A DNA stretch of 64,000 nucleotides from Armigeres subalbatus (taxonomy: Eukaryota > Arthropoda > Insecta > Diptera > Culicidae), in assembly GCF_024139115.2 (NCBI RefSeq), contig NC_085140.1, forward strand, positions 103,180,988 to 103,244,987, given 5' to 3'. Below are positions 1-10,650 of this stretch, piece after piece. A program made the position numbers and the translations under genes. The notes below the pieces were generated by a model, which was not told the origin of the DNA, searched no databases, and saw only the letters and a list, made by a program, of their open reading frames with translations. How positions within the stretch are numbered: the first letter of the stretch is position 1; each line of letters starts with the position of its first letter.

Positions 1-797
1 GCAACAACACTTACGCAATTTAAGAGACAATGTATTTCACACGTCAAAGCTGCTTTTTGAACAGCTACCTGATCATTTTTTTAGTTGATAGACACGTATA
101 TTTTGACGAAGTTTTTTCGACGGATGATTTAGCTTGACCAAATGTTTATTTTCTATTTATTGGGGCACATATAAACTATAACTTTCGCCTCGATGATGAT
201 GATGGATTTTATTTTATTGACGTACTGTTAGTTTACCTTTTTTTTGAGTAGTCTACGAAAGTTTGAGTCTCGCACGCGGAATGCAGGTATAAATGATTTT
301 GAATTGAATGATTCCTTGATAAGTAGCAAGCATTCTGGTAGATTGTTTTATATTCGCGTCTATTGCCGAAACTTCTGATATCGACGGAGCGGTAACACAA
401 GATTTGGCTTCTGTGTTGTCGTACAATAAATTTAACTCTGAAAGATACTTACAAGTTTTTATCTGCGGCTTGTATTATGACTTTATGAAACGCATTTCAT
501 TCTGAAACTTTTGAAATCTGTGCGAGAGGTATCACAAGTTTTACATTCTTGTTTAACTGTAAGTATCTCTACTGATGTTTACGAAAGTTCGAAGTTGAAA
601 TCAACAGCTCATTTTTTCAATTATGTTTTTGCTGTATAGTAATGGAAATTTTTTAGGAATTTATATCTGTAAAATAATCGGATCGTTTTTTTTGTAAATC
701 TGATTAAATTGATCTTAATTAAATATCTTAACGATAACTCGTCCAGCTCAAACCTTTGTAGGGGAATGTGGCGGGACCATCATCATCATCATCATCA
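1..797 (+). mobile_element. 3' end of an L2/CR1-like LINE (truncated by window edge)
   Basis: Bases 1-57 encode the last 19 residues of a non-LTR reverse transcriptase (ATTLTQFKRQCISHVKAAF) and stop at 58-60. A 3'UTR of about 720 bp follows and ends in GGCGGGACC plus a (CAT)n tail at 778-797. The same C-terminus, UTR and tail occur in inverse orientation at 7934-8770, which shows this is a LINE 3' end and not a terminal inverted repeat. The F-x-x-F/Y-x-R C-terminal pattern and the microsatellite tail fit the L2/CR1 group, but the clade is inferred by eye. Confidence 0.7.
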
Positions 798-829
798 AAC
801 AAGACTGTGAATTCCCAAACAGAAGTGTC

Positions 830-1148
830 TAAAAAAGCGTATTCTTCCGTACATTAAAGCCCACAAAGGACCTGTAAAGTTTTGGCATGACTTGACACGC
901 TGTCATTACAGCAGAGAAGTGCTGCAGTGGTATCGAGATAACCAACTGCCCTTAGTTTCGCACAATTAAGAAATATTGGGCAATTGTCATGCAGAAGTTG
1001 AAGGAGAGTGGAAAGGTGTCTAAGGATGCGACAGAAATGAAAAGATGGTGGAAAAAAGGCCGCTCAGGTAATCCAACAGAGTGTCCAAAAAATAATGAGT
1101 GCTGATCGAAGCAGAGTTCGAGATTTCATAAAAACGAAATTGGAATAA
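830..1148 (+). pseudogene. Tc1/mariner-superfamily transposase C-terminal relic
   Basis: The frame from about 834 reads PYIKAHKGPVKFWHDLTRCH and then YSREVLQWYRDNQLPLV, typical of the segment around the second catalytic Asp of mariner/Tc transposases (FWxDLAxxHYS). The NPPNxPxxRPIE stretch is missing through a deletion near 967. The frame resumes as KYWAIVMQKLKESGK and, after a further shift, as SVQKIMSADRSRVRDFIKT with a stop at 1146-1148. Only the last third of the enzyme is left, so it cannot be active. I cannot assign the subfamily because the last catalytic residue is gone. Confidence 0.65.
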
Positions 1149-1879
1149 TTTTTTCGCTGTTTTTTTCCTTAAAAGATCAATAAATAACCTTCATTTTCAG
1201 TACCTAACATTTTTATTTCAATTATATGGCTCCAAAATAAATCAGTTTTTTTGCATCCCAATATTAAATGACTCGAGCTTTACATTCGATCAACTATTTA
1301 TGTTTGTAGAATGTACATCCTGTAATATACTTTGGATGATTACATTCAGAATATCAAAAATTACTTCTATTTTATATTTATTACATTTTCCAGCAGAATT
1401 TTGTTTTTTTTTTTATTAATAGTTAACTTAAAGGGTCCCACAAGCGCGCTTTGAGCTGTTTTAGTGATTCCTACACAACGAACTTTAGCAACAAACACGC
1501 ATAAGTCGTTTTACAGCTGATCGGACGGAATACTATTATTGCTCGCCCACACCGTACAGCAACATGCAGTGACTAGGCACCAGAACGGTCTTGAATCTAA
1601 CGTTTCAATTTTATTCAATGGATATATCAAGCATGAAGTAGAACTGGAAAAGTTTGAAGAGAAATCAGAGGTTTGAATAATTTATATTTCCTCACACTTC
1701 AACAGCCAAGTTTGTGTTGTTGTAGCGATCAAAAACATTCCTCACCTTTACTTACATTTCATAGGATTTCCACTCTCCCTAGCCGCACATACCTGCGCAC
1801 CATATACGAACCTATACATCTGCCAAGAATATTCCTTCCGATTGCATTCAAGAAACTTTTCTTTTTTTGTTGTTTCCAG
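1149..1879. other. No gene seen; AT-rich sequence
   Basis: The first 150 bp may be the 3' flank of the mariner relic. Short open frames here have no recognisable domains. The last 25 bp form a strong pyrimidine tract before the candidate exon acceptor at 1878-1879. Confidence 0.4.
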
Positions 1880-2325
1880 CTTCTGCACATGTACTGCCGC
1901 ATCGGAAAGTGAACCAAAGTCCCTTCCCCTCGCCACCGGAAAAATGGAAGACAAATTTTCCGCCCGTTTGACGTCATCAGCACAGCCGGGGGTGGTGGCG
2001 GTACTGACTTTGGCTTCGAGAAGGCAATCAGCAGCAACAACGACAAAAACATCACCAGCAGCAGCAGCTGTGGCGGGCACCATCTGCAGCGAAGCAAAGA
2101 ACTACAGCTAGGAAGTGGAAAAGCCCTTGAGATTTGAACCAATAGCCAGCGGCAGCAGCATCCGTTTGCTTTTGTGCCAGGTGATTTTCGAAGAGGATTG
2201 CTATTTTGACGTGAAAATCCAGTGATCTGTTCTGTGCCCCAGGGAGAAAGAAAAAACGAACGAACGAAACAAGAGCCTCAAGTGCGCGTTGCGAACGAGA
2301 TACGTTCCCGAAACGTTTTCCATAT
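1880..2325 (+). other. Candidate 5'UTR exon of an unidentified host gene
   Basis: The acceptor context is very good: a T-rich tract ending TTGTTTCCAG at 1870-1879. The interior is GC-richer than its surroundings and contains CAG-type repeats and stops in all frames. The donor candidates are CATAT|GTGAGT at 2325/2326 and CCAG|GTGATT at 2180/2181. A 55-codon ATG frame (1944-2111) would be an upstream ORF at most. Long GC-rich, stop-containing 5'UTR exons are usual for large mosquito genes. The exon is inferred from splice context only, and RNA evidence is absent. Confidence 0.35.
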
Positions 2326-2517
2326 GTGAGTTAATGCTTGTTTTATATGATGCGTTTCTTGGAGAAAATGATGTGTGTCGAATTTTGATGAAACTATAAA
2401 GATGTTTTTACTAGTTGGCAAACAATCATGATTATTTTTAGAATTCATACCATGTTCGTGACTCAAATTCATTTGGTGTTATTTGCATCCAGTATCACGA
2501 AACAAAGCAAAAATATA

Positions 2518-2724
2518 TAAGGGAACTGTCCCGATCTTCATCTCACTGAACATATATTCAAACAAAGAAATATAGTACGTTTCGTCTCTTCTTTTAGTCA
2601 ACATGCGTGCTCACTGCTGAAAAAAATCACAAAAATAAGAAACAAATCATATTGCTTTCCATTGCTATGTTTTTGATGGGATGAATATCGGATTCATGAG
2701 ATAAATTCCTGGAGTTGTTCCCCT
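2518..2724. mobile_element. Small MITE, AGGGGAAC-type ends (copy 1)
   Basis: About 207 bp with imperfect terminal inverted repeats (AAGGGAAC... and ...GTTCCCCT). An inverted homologous copy lies at 39313-39530, sharing the interior stretch that contains GTGCTCACTGCTGAAAAAA. It has no coding capacity. Confidence 0.6.
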
Positions 2725-3667
2725 ATTTTCAAAGAGCCAATTTGCAATATGCAGAATGCTAGATAAAAAAAAAATCATTTGTTCTGTTGATTTTTTAAAG
2801 CGGGGTCCTCCATGTAGTAGGTAGTTGACAATTTTCCAGAATACATATTTTCTACAATTTTAATTTATCTATTTGTGTACTACCATGGCTACAGTCTGCC
2901 CATTTGATTTACCGCTTTCTCTAATTTTATCTACGGTTTTAAGATTATTTGTCTTCTTGCACGCGACCGTATATGAGCAAATCAGACCACCTTCCTTGAA
3001 AAAAAAAAACAAGATCATCGTCATCGACAGACTGAATACTGAAACACCTAGCATTAGACAACGGACAGGACATGCTCGAAACAGTGAAGAATTTTTCACT
3101 TTACGACAATTTTCTTCCTACACTCTGTACGCAAATGTGTCCAGAGGACTGATGTCGCTAACCGCACGGCCGAGAAACCCACAATGAAGATCAGTTTACA
3201 CGTTGATACTATTTCCTACTTGGAAATATGGCAGAAGGAAGGTCGTTCGATTTATATCGTCACCAAAATGGCCCAAGTTAACAATTACACACGGCCAGGG
3301 AATCAATATTCGAGCACCGCCTAACAATATACCCTTTTTCGTCAACAGAGTTTGTTACTGACAAACGCACTTAGCGACAAACCTTTATCAGAACCCGAAC
3401 ACAATATGACAAGAATCATTTGCCTTGCATGCTCTGATATTTCCGAGAATACGATGCTAATTTTGTAATCATTGTTCGATTCTCGAATATTTCCATAAAA
3501 GCAGAAACTATGATAGCATAGAACCGAAATTTGCTCTACAAAAAATGCAAAATAACGGGATGAAAACTTAACAACAAGATTGTCTTCTTTTTTGTTGCTG
3601 ACAAAAATTTTCGGATCTTTGTCATTATTATCTCCGACAAAAACAAAGCTTTGTCGTTGGTTCCCTT
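2725..3667. other. No gene seen
   Basis: AT-rich, apparently unique DNA with short frames only. Between 3345 and 3680 the words TTTGTC/GACAAA recur (GTTACTGACAAACGC, TTGCTGACAAAAATT, CTTTGTCGTTGG). This may be the remains of a short inverted-repeat element, but no clear boundary is visible. Confidence 0.35.
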
Positions 3668-6406
3668 TTGTCGCTTGTTTCGCAAGCGCATTTCAGAAAA
3701 ATTGATTCCCTGCACACGGCACATACAGTGGTATCTAAAGTGAAAAAAGCGCTATCGGTAATAGAAATAGCACTTTGTTCTTTCTTGGATATTGAAGAAG
3801 CTTTCGATAATGCTTCTTATTCGTCAATGGATCGTGCCATGAAGAAAAGAAACTTCGACACGAACATTATCAAATGGATTCACACCATGCTTGCAAAAAT
3901 AGAAATCTCTTCAGAGCTGGGAAGTTCGTCTCTTACAGTATGGGCAACAAAAGGTTGCCCTCAAGGAGGGGTCCTCTCACCACTAATGTGGTCCTTAGTT
4001 GTAGACGATCTTCTAGGAAGCTTAGAAGAAAAAGGTTTCGAGGTTGTAGGCTTTGCTGACGATATTGTCATCATAGTGAGGGGGAAATTTGACAATATCA
4101 TTTCTGAAAGAATGCAATGGATGGGCTCTATATTTTACCCAATCGTGGTGTATTCAGGAAGGCCTTAGCATTAATCCGTCAAAAATTGTAATTGTACAAT
4201 TCACTAGGAAAAGGAAATTTGATCTAAAAGCTCTAAAGCTTGGAGGACTAGAAATTCAGCTTAGAGAACGGGTCAAATACCTGAAAGACATTCTGGATTC
4301 TAAACTGAACTGGAATGCTCATATTGAGTATTATTTGAATTTTATTTGAAATTTTCGTTGGCTTTTTTCGGTGAGTACATACGCACTAGGCTCAAAGTAG
4401 AAGGGAGCAATCGAAAGTAATGAAGAACAGAAATGAAAGATATCGCAAGTGAGCGACAAGTATGAAATTTTTTCTTTATAGAAGGTTAAAGTGTGCAAGG
4501 GCCATCAGTGAACAATATTGATTGAAATCGCTGTTATTTTGCCTAACGTCCACCCAGGAACGGCTTGGCTGATAGCGTGGGGACTATCATACCAAGACAG
4601 GCAAAATAACAGCGATTTCAACCTGCACATATTGTTCGGCGTTTGAGAACGGTTCTAGTGATCAGTGGCATATTTTCAGAGATGCAACGGGGTGGTACGT
4701 GAAAAATTCTAATAAGTAACGTCGTCTCGTATTGCATCTCTGAAAATATGCCACTGATCACTAGAACCGTTCTCAAACGCCGAACAATATGTGCAGGTTG
4801 AAATCGCTGTTATTTTGCCTGTCTTGGTATGATAGTCCCCACGCTATCAGCCAAGCCGTTCCTGGGTGGACGTTAGGCAAAATAACAGCGATTTCAATCA
4901 ATATTGTTCACTGCTGGACTTTGCTCACTTTATCATTCTTTAAAGACAAAAATTTCATACTTGTCGCTCACTTGCGATATCTTTCATTTCTGTTCTTCAT
5001 TACTCGATTGCTCCCTTCTACTTTGAGCCTAGTGCGTATGTACTCACCGAAAAAAGCCAACGAAAATTTCAAATAAGAATCTCACGGTGATGAATCCTCC
5101 CAAACAGAGAATCCAATTGGCAAAAGCAATAAAAAACTGCGGTTCGATCTCGATCGCTTGGGCGAAGTAAGAGCTTGCGGGTGGTACGTGAAAAATTCTA
5201 ATAAGTAACGTCGTCTCGTATTGCATCTCTGAAAATATGCCACTGATCACTAGAACTGTTCTCAAACGCCGAACAATATAGAGTTGAAATCGCTGTTATT
5301 TTGCCTGTCTTGGTATGATAGTCCCCACGCTATCAGCCAAGCCGTTCCTGGGTGGACGTTAGGCAAAATAACAGCGATTTCAATCAATATTGTTCACTGA
5401 TGGCCCTTGCACACTTTAACCTTCTATAAAGAAAAATTTCATACTTGTCGCTCACTTGCGATATCTTTCATTTCTGTTCTTCATTACTTTCGATTGCTCC
5501 CTTCTACTTTGAGCCTAGTGCGTATGTACTCACCGAAAAAAGCCAACGAAAATTTCAAATAAGAATCTCACGGTGATGAATCCTCCCAAACAAAATCATA
5601 TTGAGTATCGGAAAGACAGTGCCTTCACACAGTGCCTAGTGCCTTCCAGATATGCTCTAAAACATTTGGAAGAAAATGGGGCTTAAGACCAAAAATGATA
5701 AAGTGAATATATACTTCCATTATTCGTCCAAAACTGATATATGCTGCTCTTGTATGGTGGCCAAAAACAAAAGAGGCTACTGCACAGAAGAAGCTGACAA
5801 AACTGCAAAGGTTAGTGTCCATTGCTATAACGGGAGCGATGCGGGAGCACCCCTTCAAAATCGTTAAATGCAATTCTAAATCTGCTACCATTGTATGAAT
5901 TCGTGCAGATAGAAGCGGAAAAGAATATTCAAAAACTTAAACGATTGAAGTTATTCAAGTTAGGCGATATAGTGGGCCACTTGAGTATCTCACAAAATTT
6001 TCAATATGGGCCAGTGATGAATATGAGTGGAGACTGGATGAAACCTGTGGAGAACTATGATATTCTTTGTAACATACGTGAGCCATCACGTATGGACTGG
6101 GAAGTCGGAGGTCCCACTGTTTAGGACGGTTCCATAAAATTCTACACAGATAGTTCAAAAATAGGAACAACAACGGGAGCAGAAATCTTCGGCCCTGGGA
6201 TAGCGATCTCAGTGGCAATGGAAAACTATCCAACGGTATTCCAAGTGGAGGTTTTTCCTATAATGGAATGTACTAATATCTATGTAGGGAGTAAATATAG
6301 ACATGCAAATCTTTGTATTTTCACAGATAGTCAAGCGGCACTCACAGCATTGAGTAGCTTAAAATGTACATCAAAACTTGACTGGGACTGCATTCTTTTA
6401 TTGTGA
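3668..6406 (+). pseudogene. LOA/Lian-like LINE ORF2 relic (RT and RNase H), interrupted
   Basis: Visible blocks in order: RT fingers/palm with FLDIEEAFDNASYSSMDRA, GCPQGGVLSPLMW near 3950-3990, and the catalytic FADDIVIIV near 4050-4078. After a frameshift around 4110-4160 comes GLSINPSKIVIVQFTRKRK with VKYLKDILDSKLNWNAHIEY. The 4332-5595 insertion follows. ORF2 then resumes (GRKWGLRPKM, YAALVWWPKTKEAT, AITGAMREHPFK), and an RNase H domain begins near 6130 (KFYTDSSK, FTDSQAALTAL). RT plus RNase H with this spacing fits LOA or I-group LINEs. The minus-strand relic at 33753-37153 is homologous over the RNase H linker (NYD, PSRxxWExGGPxV). Frameshifts and stops make it dead. It ends where the minisatellite at 6436 begins. 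Confidence 0.75.
4332..5595. mobile_element. Snapback (foldback-like) insertion with three arms
   Basis: The insertion is flanked by a 13-bp direct repeat, TCATATTGAGTAT (4319-4331 and 5596-5608), inside the LOA relic. Arm 1 (about 4342-4687) is the near-perfect reverse complement of arm 2 (about 4732-5076), with a 44-bp loop. Arm 3 (about 5220-5562) repeats arm 2 directly. Each arm contains its own hairpin with 23-bp stems (4522-4544 with 4599-4621, and equivalents near 4798-4898 and 5284-5384). Arms 2 and 3 end in the same extra segment (ATCTCACGGTGATGAATCC), missing from arm 1. No coding frame is convincing. Foldback or MULE-related origin is an inference. Confidence 0.75.
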
Positions 6407-6435
6407 AAGGTGTGTCAGGAGAACTCCGTAAATCA

Positions 6436-6510
6436 GTAGATGCTGGGTCATTAGGCCGAATGTTCATTAGGCCGAATGGTCATTAGGACGAATAGCCATT
6501 AGGCCCAATG
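6436..6510. repeat. Short ATTAGGCCGAATG minisatellite
   Basis: Four to five units of about 15 bp (GGTCATTAGGCCGAAT and variants) abut the truncated RNase H frame and lead through GTGAGAAATGAG into the purine tract. The unit is clearly related to the array at 22246-22887, which carries a matching GAGAAGTGAG junction near its left end. Confidence 0.7.
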
Positions 6511-6535
6511 ATAACTGGGTAGTGAGAAATGAGTT

Positions 6536-7933
6536 GTGCGAAGTGAGGAAGAAGGAAGAAGGAAGAAAGAAGAAGGAAAAATAAAGAAGGAAGAAGGAAG
6601 AAAAAAATAATAAGAAAGAAGGATGACAGGAGAAAGAAGACGGGAGATAGAAGGAAGAAAACGGAAGAAAGAAGAAAGAAGAAGGAAGAAGAAGGAAGAA
6701 GAAAGAAGAAGAGAGGTGAAAGAATATCGAAATAAGAGGGAAGAAGAAAAAAGGAAGAAGGAAGAAGGAAGAATAAAGAAGGAAGAATAAAGAAGGAAGA
6801 AGGAAGAAGGAAGGAGGAAGAAGGAAGAAGAAAAAAGGAAGAAGGAAGAAGGAAGAATAAAGAAGGAAGAAGGAAGAAGAGAGAAGGAAGAAAGAAGGAA
6901 GAAGGAAGAAGGAAAAAGGAAGAAGGAAGAAGGAAGAAGGAAAAAGGAAGAAGGAAGATGGAAGAAGAAAGAAAGAATAAGAAATAAAGAAGAAAACGGA
7001 AGAAAGAAGAAGGAAGAAAAAAAAAGTAGAAGGAAGAAGGAGGAAGGAAAAAGAGAGAAGGAAGAAGGAAGAAAGAAGAAGGAAGAAGGAAGAAGAAAGA
7101 AGGAAGAAGGAAGAAGGAAGAAGGAAGAAGGAAGAACGAAGAAAGAAGAGGGAAGAAGGAAGAAGGAAGAAAAAAGAAGCAAGAATGAAGAAGGAAGGAG
7201 GAAGAAGGAGGAAAAAAGGAAGAAGAAAAATGGAAGAAGGTAGAAGAAAGAATGAAGAAGGAAGACGGAAGAAGGAAAAATGAAGAAGAAAGTAGGAAGA
7301 AGGAAGAAGGTAGGAAAAAGGAAGAAGGAATGAAGAATAAGGAAGAAGTTAGAAGGGAGAAAAAGCGAAGAAGGAAAAATTAAGAAGAAAGAAGGAATAA
7401 TTTAGAAGGAAGAAGGAAGAAGATAAAAAGAAGCAAAAAGGAAGAAAGAAAAAGAAAGAAGAGTAAAAAAGAAGGAGGGAAGGAAGAAGGAAGAACGAAG
7501 GAAGAAGAAAAATGGAAGAATGAAGAAGGAAGAAGAAAGAATGAAGAAGGAAGAGGGAAGAAGGAAAAAGGAAGAAGAAAGTAGGAAGAAGGAAGAAGGA
7601 AGAAAGTAGGAAGAAGGAAGAATAAGGAAGAAGGAATAAAGAATAAGGAAGAAGTTAGACGGGAGAGAAAGCGAAGAAGGAAAAATGAAGAAGAAAGAAG
7701 GAATAGTTTAGAAGGAAGAAGGAAGAAGAAAAAAAGAAGCAAAAAGAAAGAAAGAAAAAGAAAGAAGAATAAAATAGAAGGAGGGAAGAAAGAAGGAGGG
7801 AAGAAAGAAGGAAGAAGAAAGAAGAAAAATGGAAGAAGGTAGAAGGAAGAAGGAAGAATGAAGAAGGAAGACGAAAGAAGGAAAAAGGAAGAAGAAAGTA
7901 GGTAGAAGGAAGAAGGTAGAAGGATGGAAGAAA
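6536..7933. repeat. 1.4-kb homopurine tract, (GGAAGAA)n-like
   Basis: The + strand is almost entirely G and A, built on GAAGAAG/GGAAGAA words. Minus-strand reading frames here are only low-complexity Ser/Leu/Phe/Pro runs and should not be annotated as genes. Landmarks such as TTAGAAGGGAGAAAAAGCG (near 7350) and TTAGACGGGAGAGAAAGCG (near 7656) show an internal duplication of roughly 300 bp. The tract ends exactly at the (ATG)n tail of the minus-strand LINE. Confidence 0.9.
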
Positions 7934-9735
7934 GATGATGATGATGATGATGATGGTCCCGCCACATACCCCTACAAAGGTTTGAGCTAGACGATTTATC
8001 TTTAAGATATTTAATTGTTATCAATTTAATCAGATTTTGCAAAACAACAAACGATCCGATTATTTTCACAGATATAAACAACAATACAAATGATCATCGC
8101 TCTCCAACAAAAAAAATATAAATAAGTAAAAAGAACCGTTGAGTTCTACTGCAGATGTTCACAAGCATCATCAGTGATACAGCGAGTCCGATACAAATAC
8201 AAAACTTGTGATACCTCTCGCATGATGCTAAAAGTTTCGTCAGGAAGCGCGTACTCAAACCATTCTCGCTAGTTCCAATCAATTTACTGTACAAAGCTCG
8301 ACAACATTCAAAACTTGTGTTACCTCTCCGTAGATACCAAAAGTTTCGAGAAAATCGCGTTCTATCTTAGAGCTCACTACTTTTCTATAGTGTCTTTCAA
8401 ACAGTTTCAAATATTTCAAATTGTAGTGATAAATACAAAAAAGCCATTTATACCTGTATTACGCGCGCGATTCTCAAACTTTCGTAGACTACACATAAAG
8501 AGTTATACATCAACAAATAAAATAAAATCATCATCATCGAGGCGAACAATATAGTCTATAAGCGCCCTAATGAAATAACAAATCATTTACATTCGTCCAA
8601 ACAAAAATATCCGTTATCACAAACTTCGTCAAGATACACAATTAGTCAATAATAAAAACATAAATAAATAGCTGTTTAAAAAACAGTTTTCACGTGTGAA
8701 ATGCAAAGTCTCTTGAACTGTGATAGTGTACTTGCTCGCTTGATGTGTGCAGGCATCGAATTGAAAACATTTATTCCTTTATAAAACAATGAATTTTGTG
8801 AAGCACCATGCAAAAATAAGTTGTTCTTATTTCTTCCGCGTTTCTAGTATTATATCCATGAATGTCACTTCCTCTTTCAATTCGTTTACACAAATATCGA
8901 GGCAGCAATCTATTTATTATTTTAAAAATGAACACCATAGTCAAATAAACAATTCTCTGCTTCACTGATAACCATTGTAAAGCGTCCAACAAAAAGGAGG
9001 AGGAAGTGAATCTATTACATCTCAAAATCAAACGCATTACTTTATTCTGCAAACGCTGTAACCTCGATATTTGTGTTTCATTAGCTAGAAATAAAATGGA
9101 AGCACAAAAGTCCAAGTGAGGAGAGATGATTGACTTGTAGAACTGTATTTTACTCGCAACAGTTAATTCGTGTTTTAATCGACATAAAATTCCATACTTC
9201 TTGGCTATTTTCTTGATGACATTGTTGATATGAGAATCAAATTTCAATTTATCATCAATAATCACGCCAAGATATTAAATTTCCCGAACGCGATCAAGTG
9301 TTTCATCATCAATTTTAACGGAAACATTACCAATGATACGATTTCGCGAAATTACCATGTATTTAGTTTTGCTTACATTCAATTTCAACTGTTTGTACTT
9401 CAACCATCTACTTAAAGAACGCAAATCTGTATTCAAGCGTGAAACTGTATCTTCGATAGTTCTAGCTGCAATTAATAGTACGGTGTCATCCGCGAATAGA
9501 TTAATATTACAAAATCGTAAAACCCGTCCCATGTCAAATAGCTTCTAAACCATTCATATGCAGAACCCGAAATCCCAAAGCGCTTTATTTTTTCCAGCAA
9601 TAAGGGCCTAGAAATTGTCTCAAATGCGCGTTTAAGATCCTCCTTAAGGTCTCCGAGCCTTCTATCAAAAGTTCGGTTTTGGAGTGATCCTGTAGCCTTT
9701 ACATATACTTCGTATACGAGAATGACAAAAAGGGC
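7934..9735 (-). pseudogene. L2/CR1-like LINE, 5'-truncated, degenerate
   Basis: Read on the minus strand, the first block has the RT palm motif DLKRAFETISRPLLLEKI and WFRSYL (about 9545-9660). Next comes LFADDTVLLIA with LNVSKTKYMVI (about 9330-9500), then the thumb and C-terminal region with LQWLSVKQRIVYL and NRLLPRYL (8771-9265). The C-terminus LFYKGINVFNSMPAHIKRA then runs in a shifted frame to a stop near 8680. The segment with GVPQGS before FADD is deleted. A 3'UTR of about 720 bp and an (ATG)n tail (CAT on the element strand) end it at 7934. The domain order fits L2/CR1-type elements. Confidence 0.75.
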
Positions 9736-9939
9736 CACGTGTCACATCCCAATATGTATAAAGACATAAACGAGAACCTTCTTACAAACGAGCGTGAGAT
9801 AGATGCTCCAAATGTGGCGGCAGCACTACGAAGAGCACCTGAATGGCGATGTGGCAGACAATGGTGGCGGTATGGTAATGAACCTGGGGACATGCGCGCA
9901 GGACATACGTCTCCTGCTCCAGATCTCCATGAAATCCAG
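9736..9939 (+). pseudogene. RTE LINE fragment (linker before RT)
   Basis: DNA of about 200 bp closely matches 31999-32200 of the full-length RTE copy, including CCTTCTTACNAACGAGCGTGAG and the following AACACTACGAAGAGCACCTGA-like run. It encodes the segment between endonuclease and RT (KDINENLLTNERE), with a frameshift after it. The left end abuts the broken L2-like LINE and the right end abuts a SINE. Confidence 0.75.
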
Positions 9940-10200
9940 GGCCCTACTTAGCCGTGCGGTAAGATGCGCGTCTAAAAAGCAAGACCATGCTGAGTGTGGC
10001 CGGGTTCGATTCCCGGTGCCAGTCTAGGCAATTTTCGGTTTGCTCGGGTATAAAAGTATCATCGTGTTAGCCTCATGATATACGAATGCAAAAATGGTAA
10101 CCTGGCTTAGAAACCTCGCAGTGGATAATAATAATAACTGTGGAAGTGCTTAATGAACACTAAGCAGCGAGGCGGCAATGTCCCAGTGGGGAATGCCAAG
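9940..10200 (+). mobile_element. Feilai-like tRNA-derived SINE
   Basis: The tRNA-related head has an A-box-like TTAGCCGTGCGGTAAGATG and a perfect B box GGTTCGATTCC near 10006. It is followed by the conserved body (TATCATCGTGTTAGCC, ATGATATACGAATGC, ACCTCGCAG, AACACTAAGCAGCGAGGCGG). It lacks part of the TTGTCTAGACTTCCC segment and carries a small ATAATAATA insertion. No clear 3' tail or target duplication is seen. Pol III promoter boxes are intact by eye. Confidence 0.8.
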
Positions 10201-10641
10201 TCACATGGCCACAGTTTAGGAAATAAGGGCTCTTTTGGGGTCAAGCAAGACTACCCCTACTCCCAGGCTGATCCATTAACAGATGATTACCAGATGACTG
10301 CCACTCCGCACACGAGCCAAGTGGTAAACGTATAATCGTTTAACCCACATCGGTTACAGTTCAAAGAGTTCTTACTATAATTTGTATCACGCCGGCCAAT
10401 CGACACACCGAGCCAGGAAAAGCTCCCTCCGATGACTACACACGGAACATGCTACAAGCGCTCTATGAATATTGTTTGTTTATCCCAGAATTATCGAGAA
10501 GATATCCTCCTTCTTAGCGTCAACCTCAGCCAAAATCGAACGACGCAAATTCTGAATAATAAAAAAAAAAAAAAATTATGAAATTAATTTGCAATTACAA
10601 TCGGCAATAGGCTACTAGTGGCTCTATTTCATCGCAAGGTA
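10201..10641. other. Unidentified sequence ending in a poly-A run
   Basis: No recognisable protein is encoded. The segment ends with GAATAATA followed by about 15 A (10558-10575). This could be the 3' end of a retrotransposed copy, but no target duplication or source is evident. Confidence 0.3.
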
Positions 10642-10650
10642 GATAACAAC

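Noticed and set aside
6499..8084. Long minus-strand open frames (Ser/Leu/Phe/Pro-rich, up to 234 codons)
   Set aside because: They are translations of the purine tract's complement; repetition alone keeps them open and there is no domain or start context.
1..8770. A giant transposon with ~800-bp terminal inverted repeats
   Set aside because: The repeats encode a LINE C-terminus and end in a microsatellite tail, so they are two oppositely oriented LINE 3' ends, not transposon termini.
9950..10020. A functional tRNA gene
   Set aside because: The A and B boxes are present but the acceptor stem and anticodon arm do not fold as a tRNA and the sequence continues into the SINE body; the same applies to 17610-17680 and 28750-28820.
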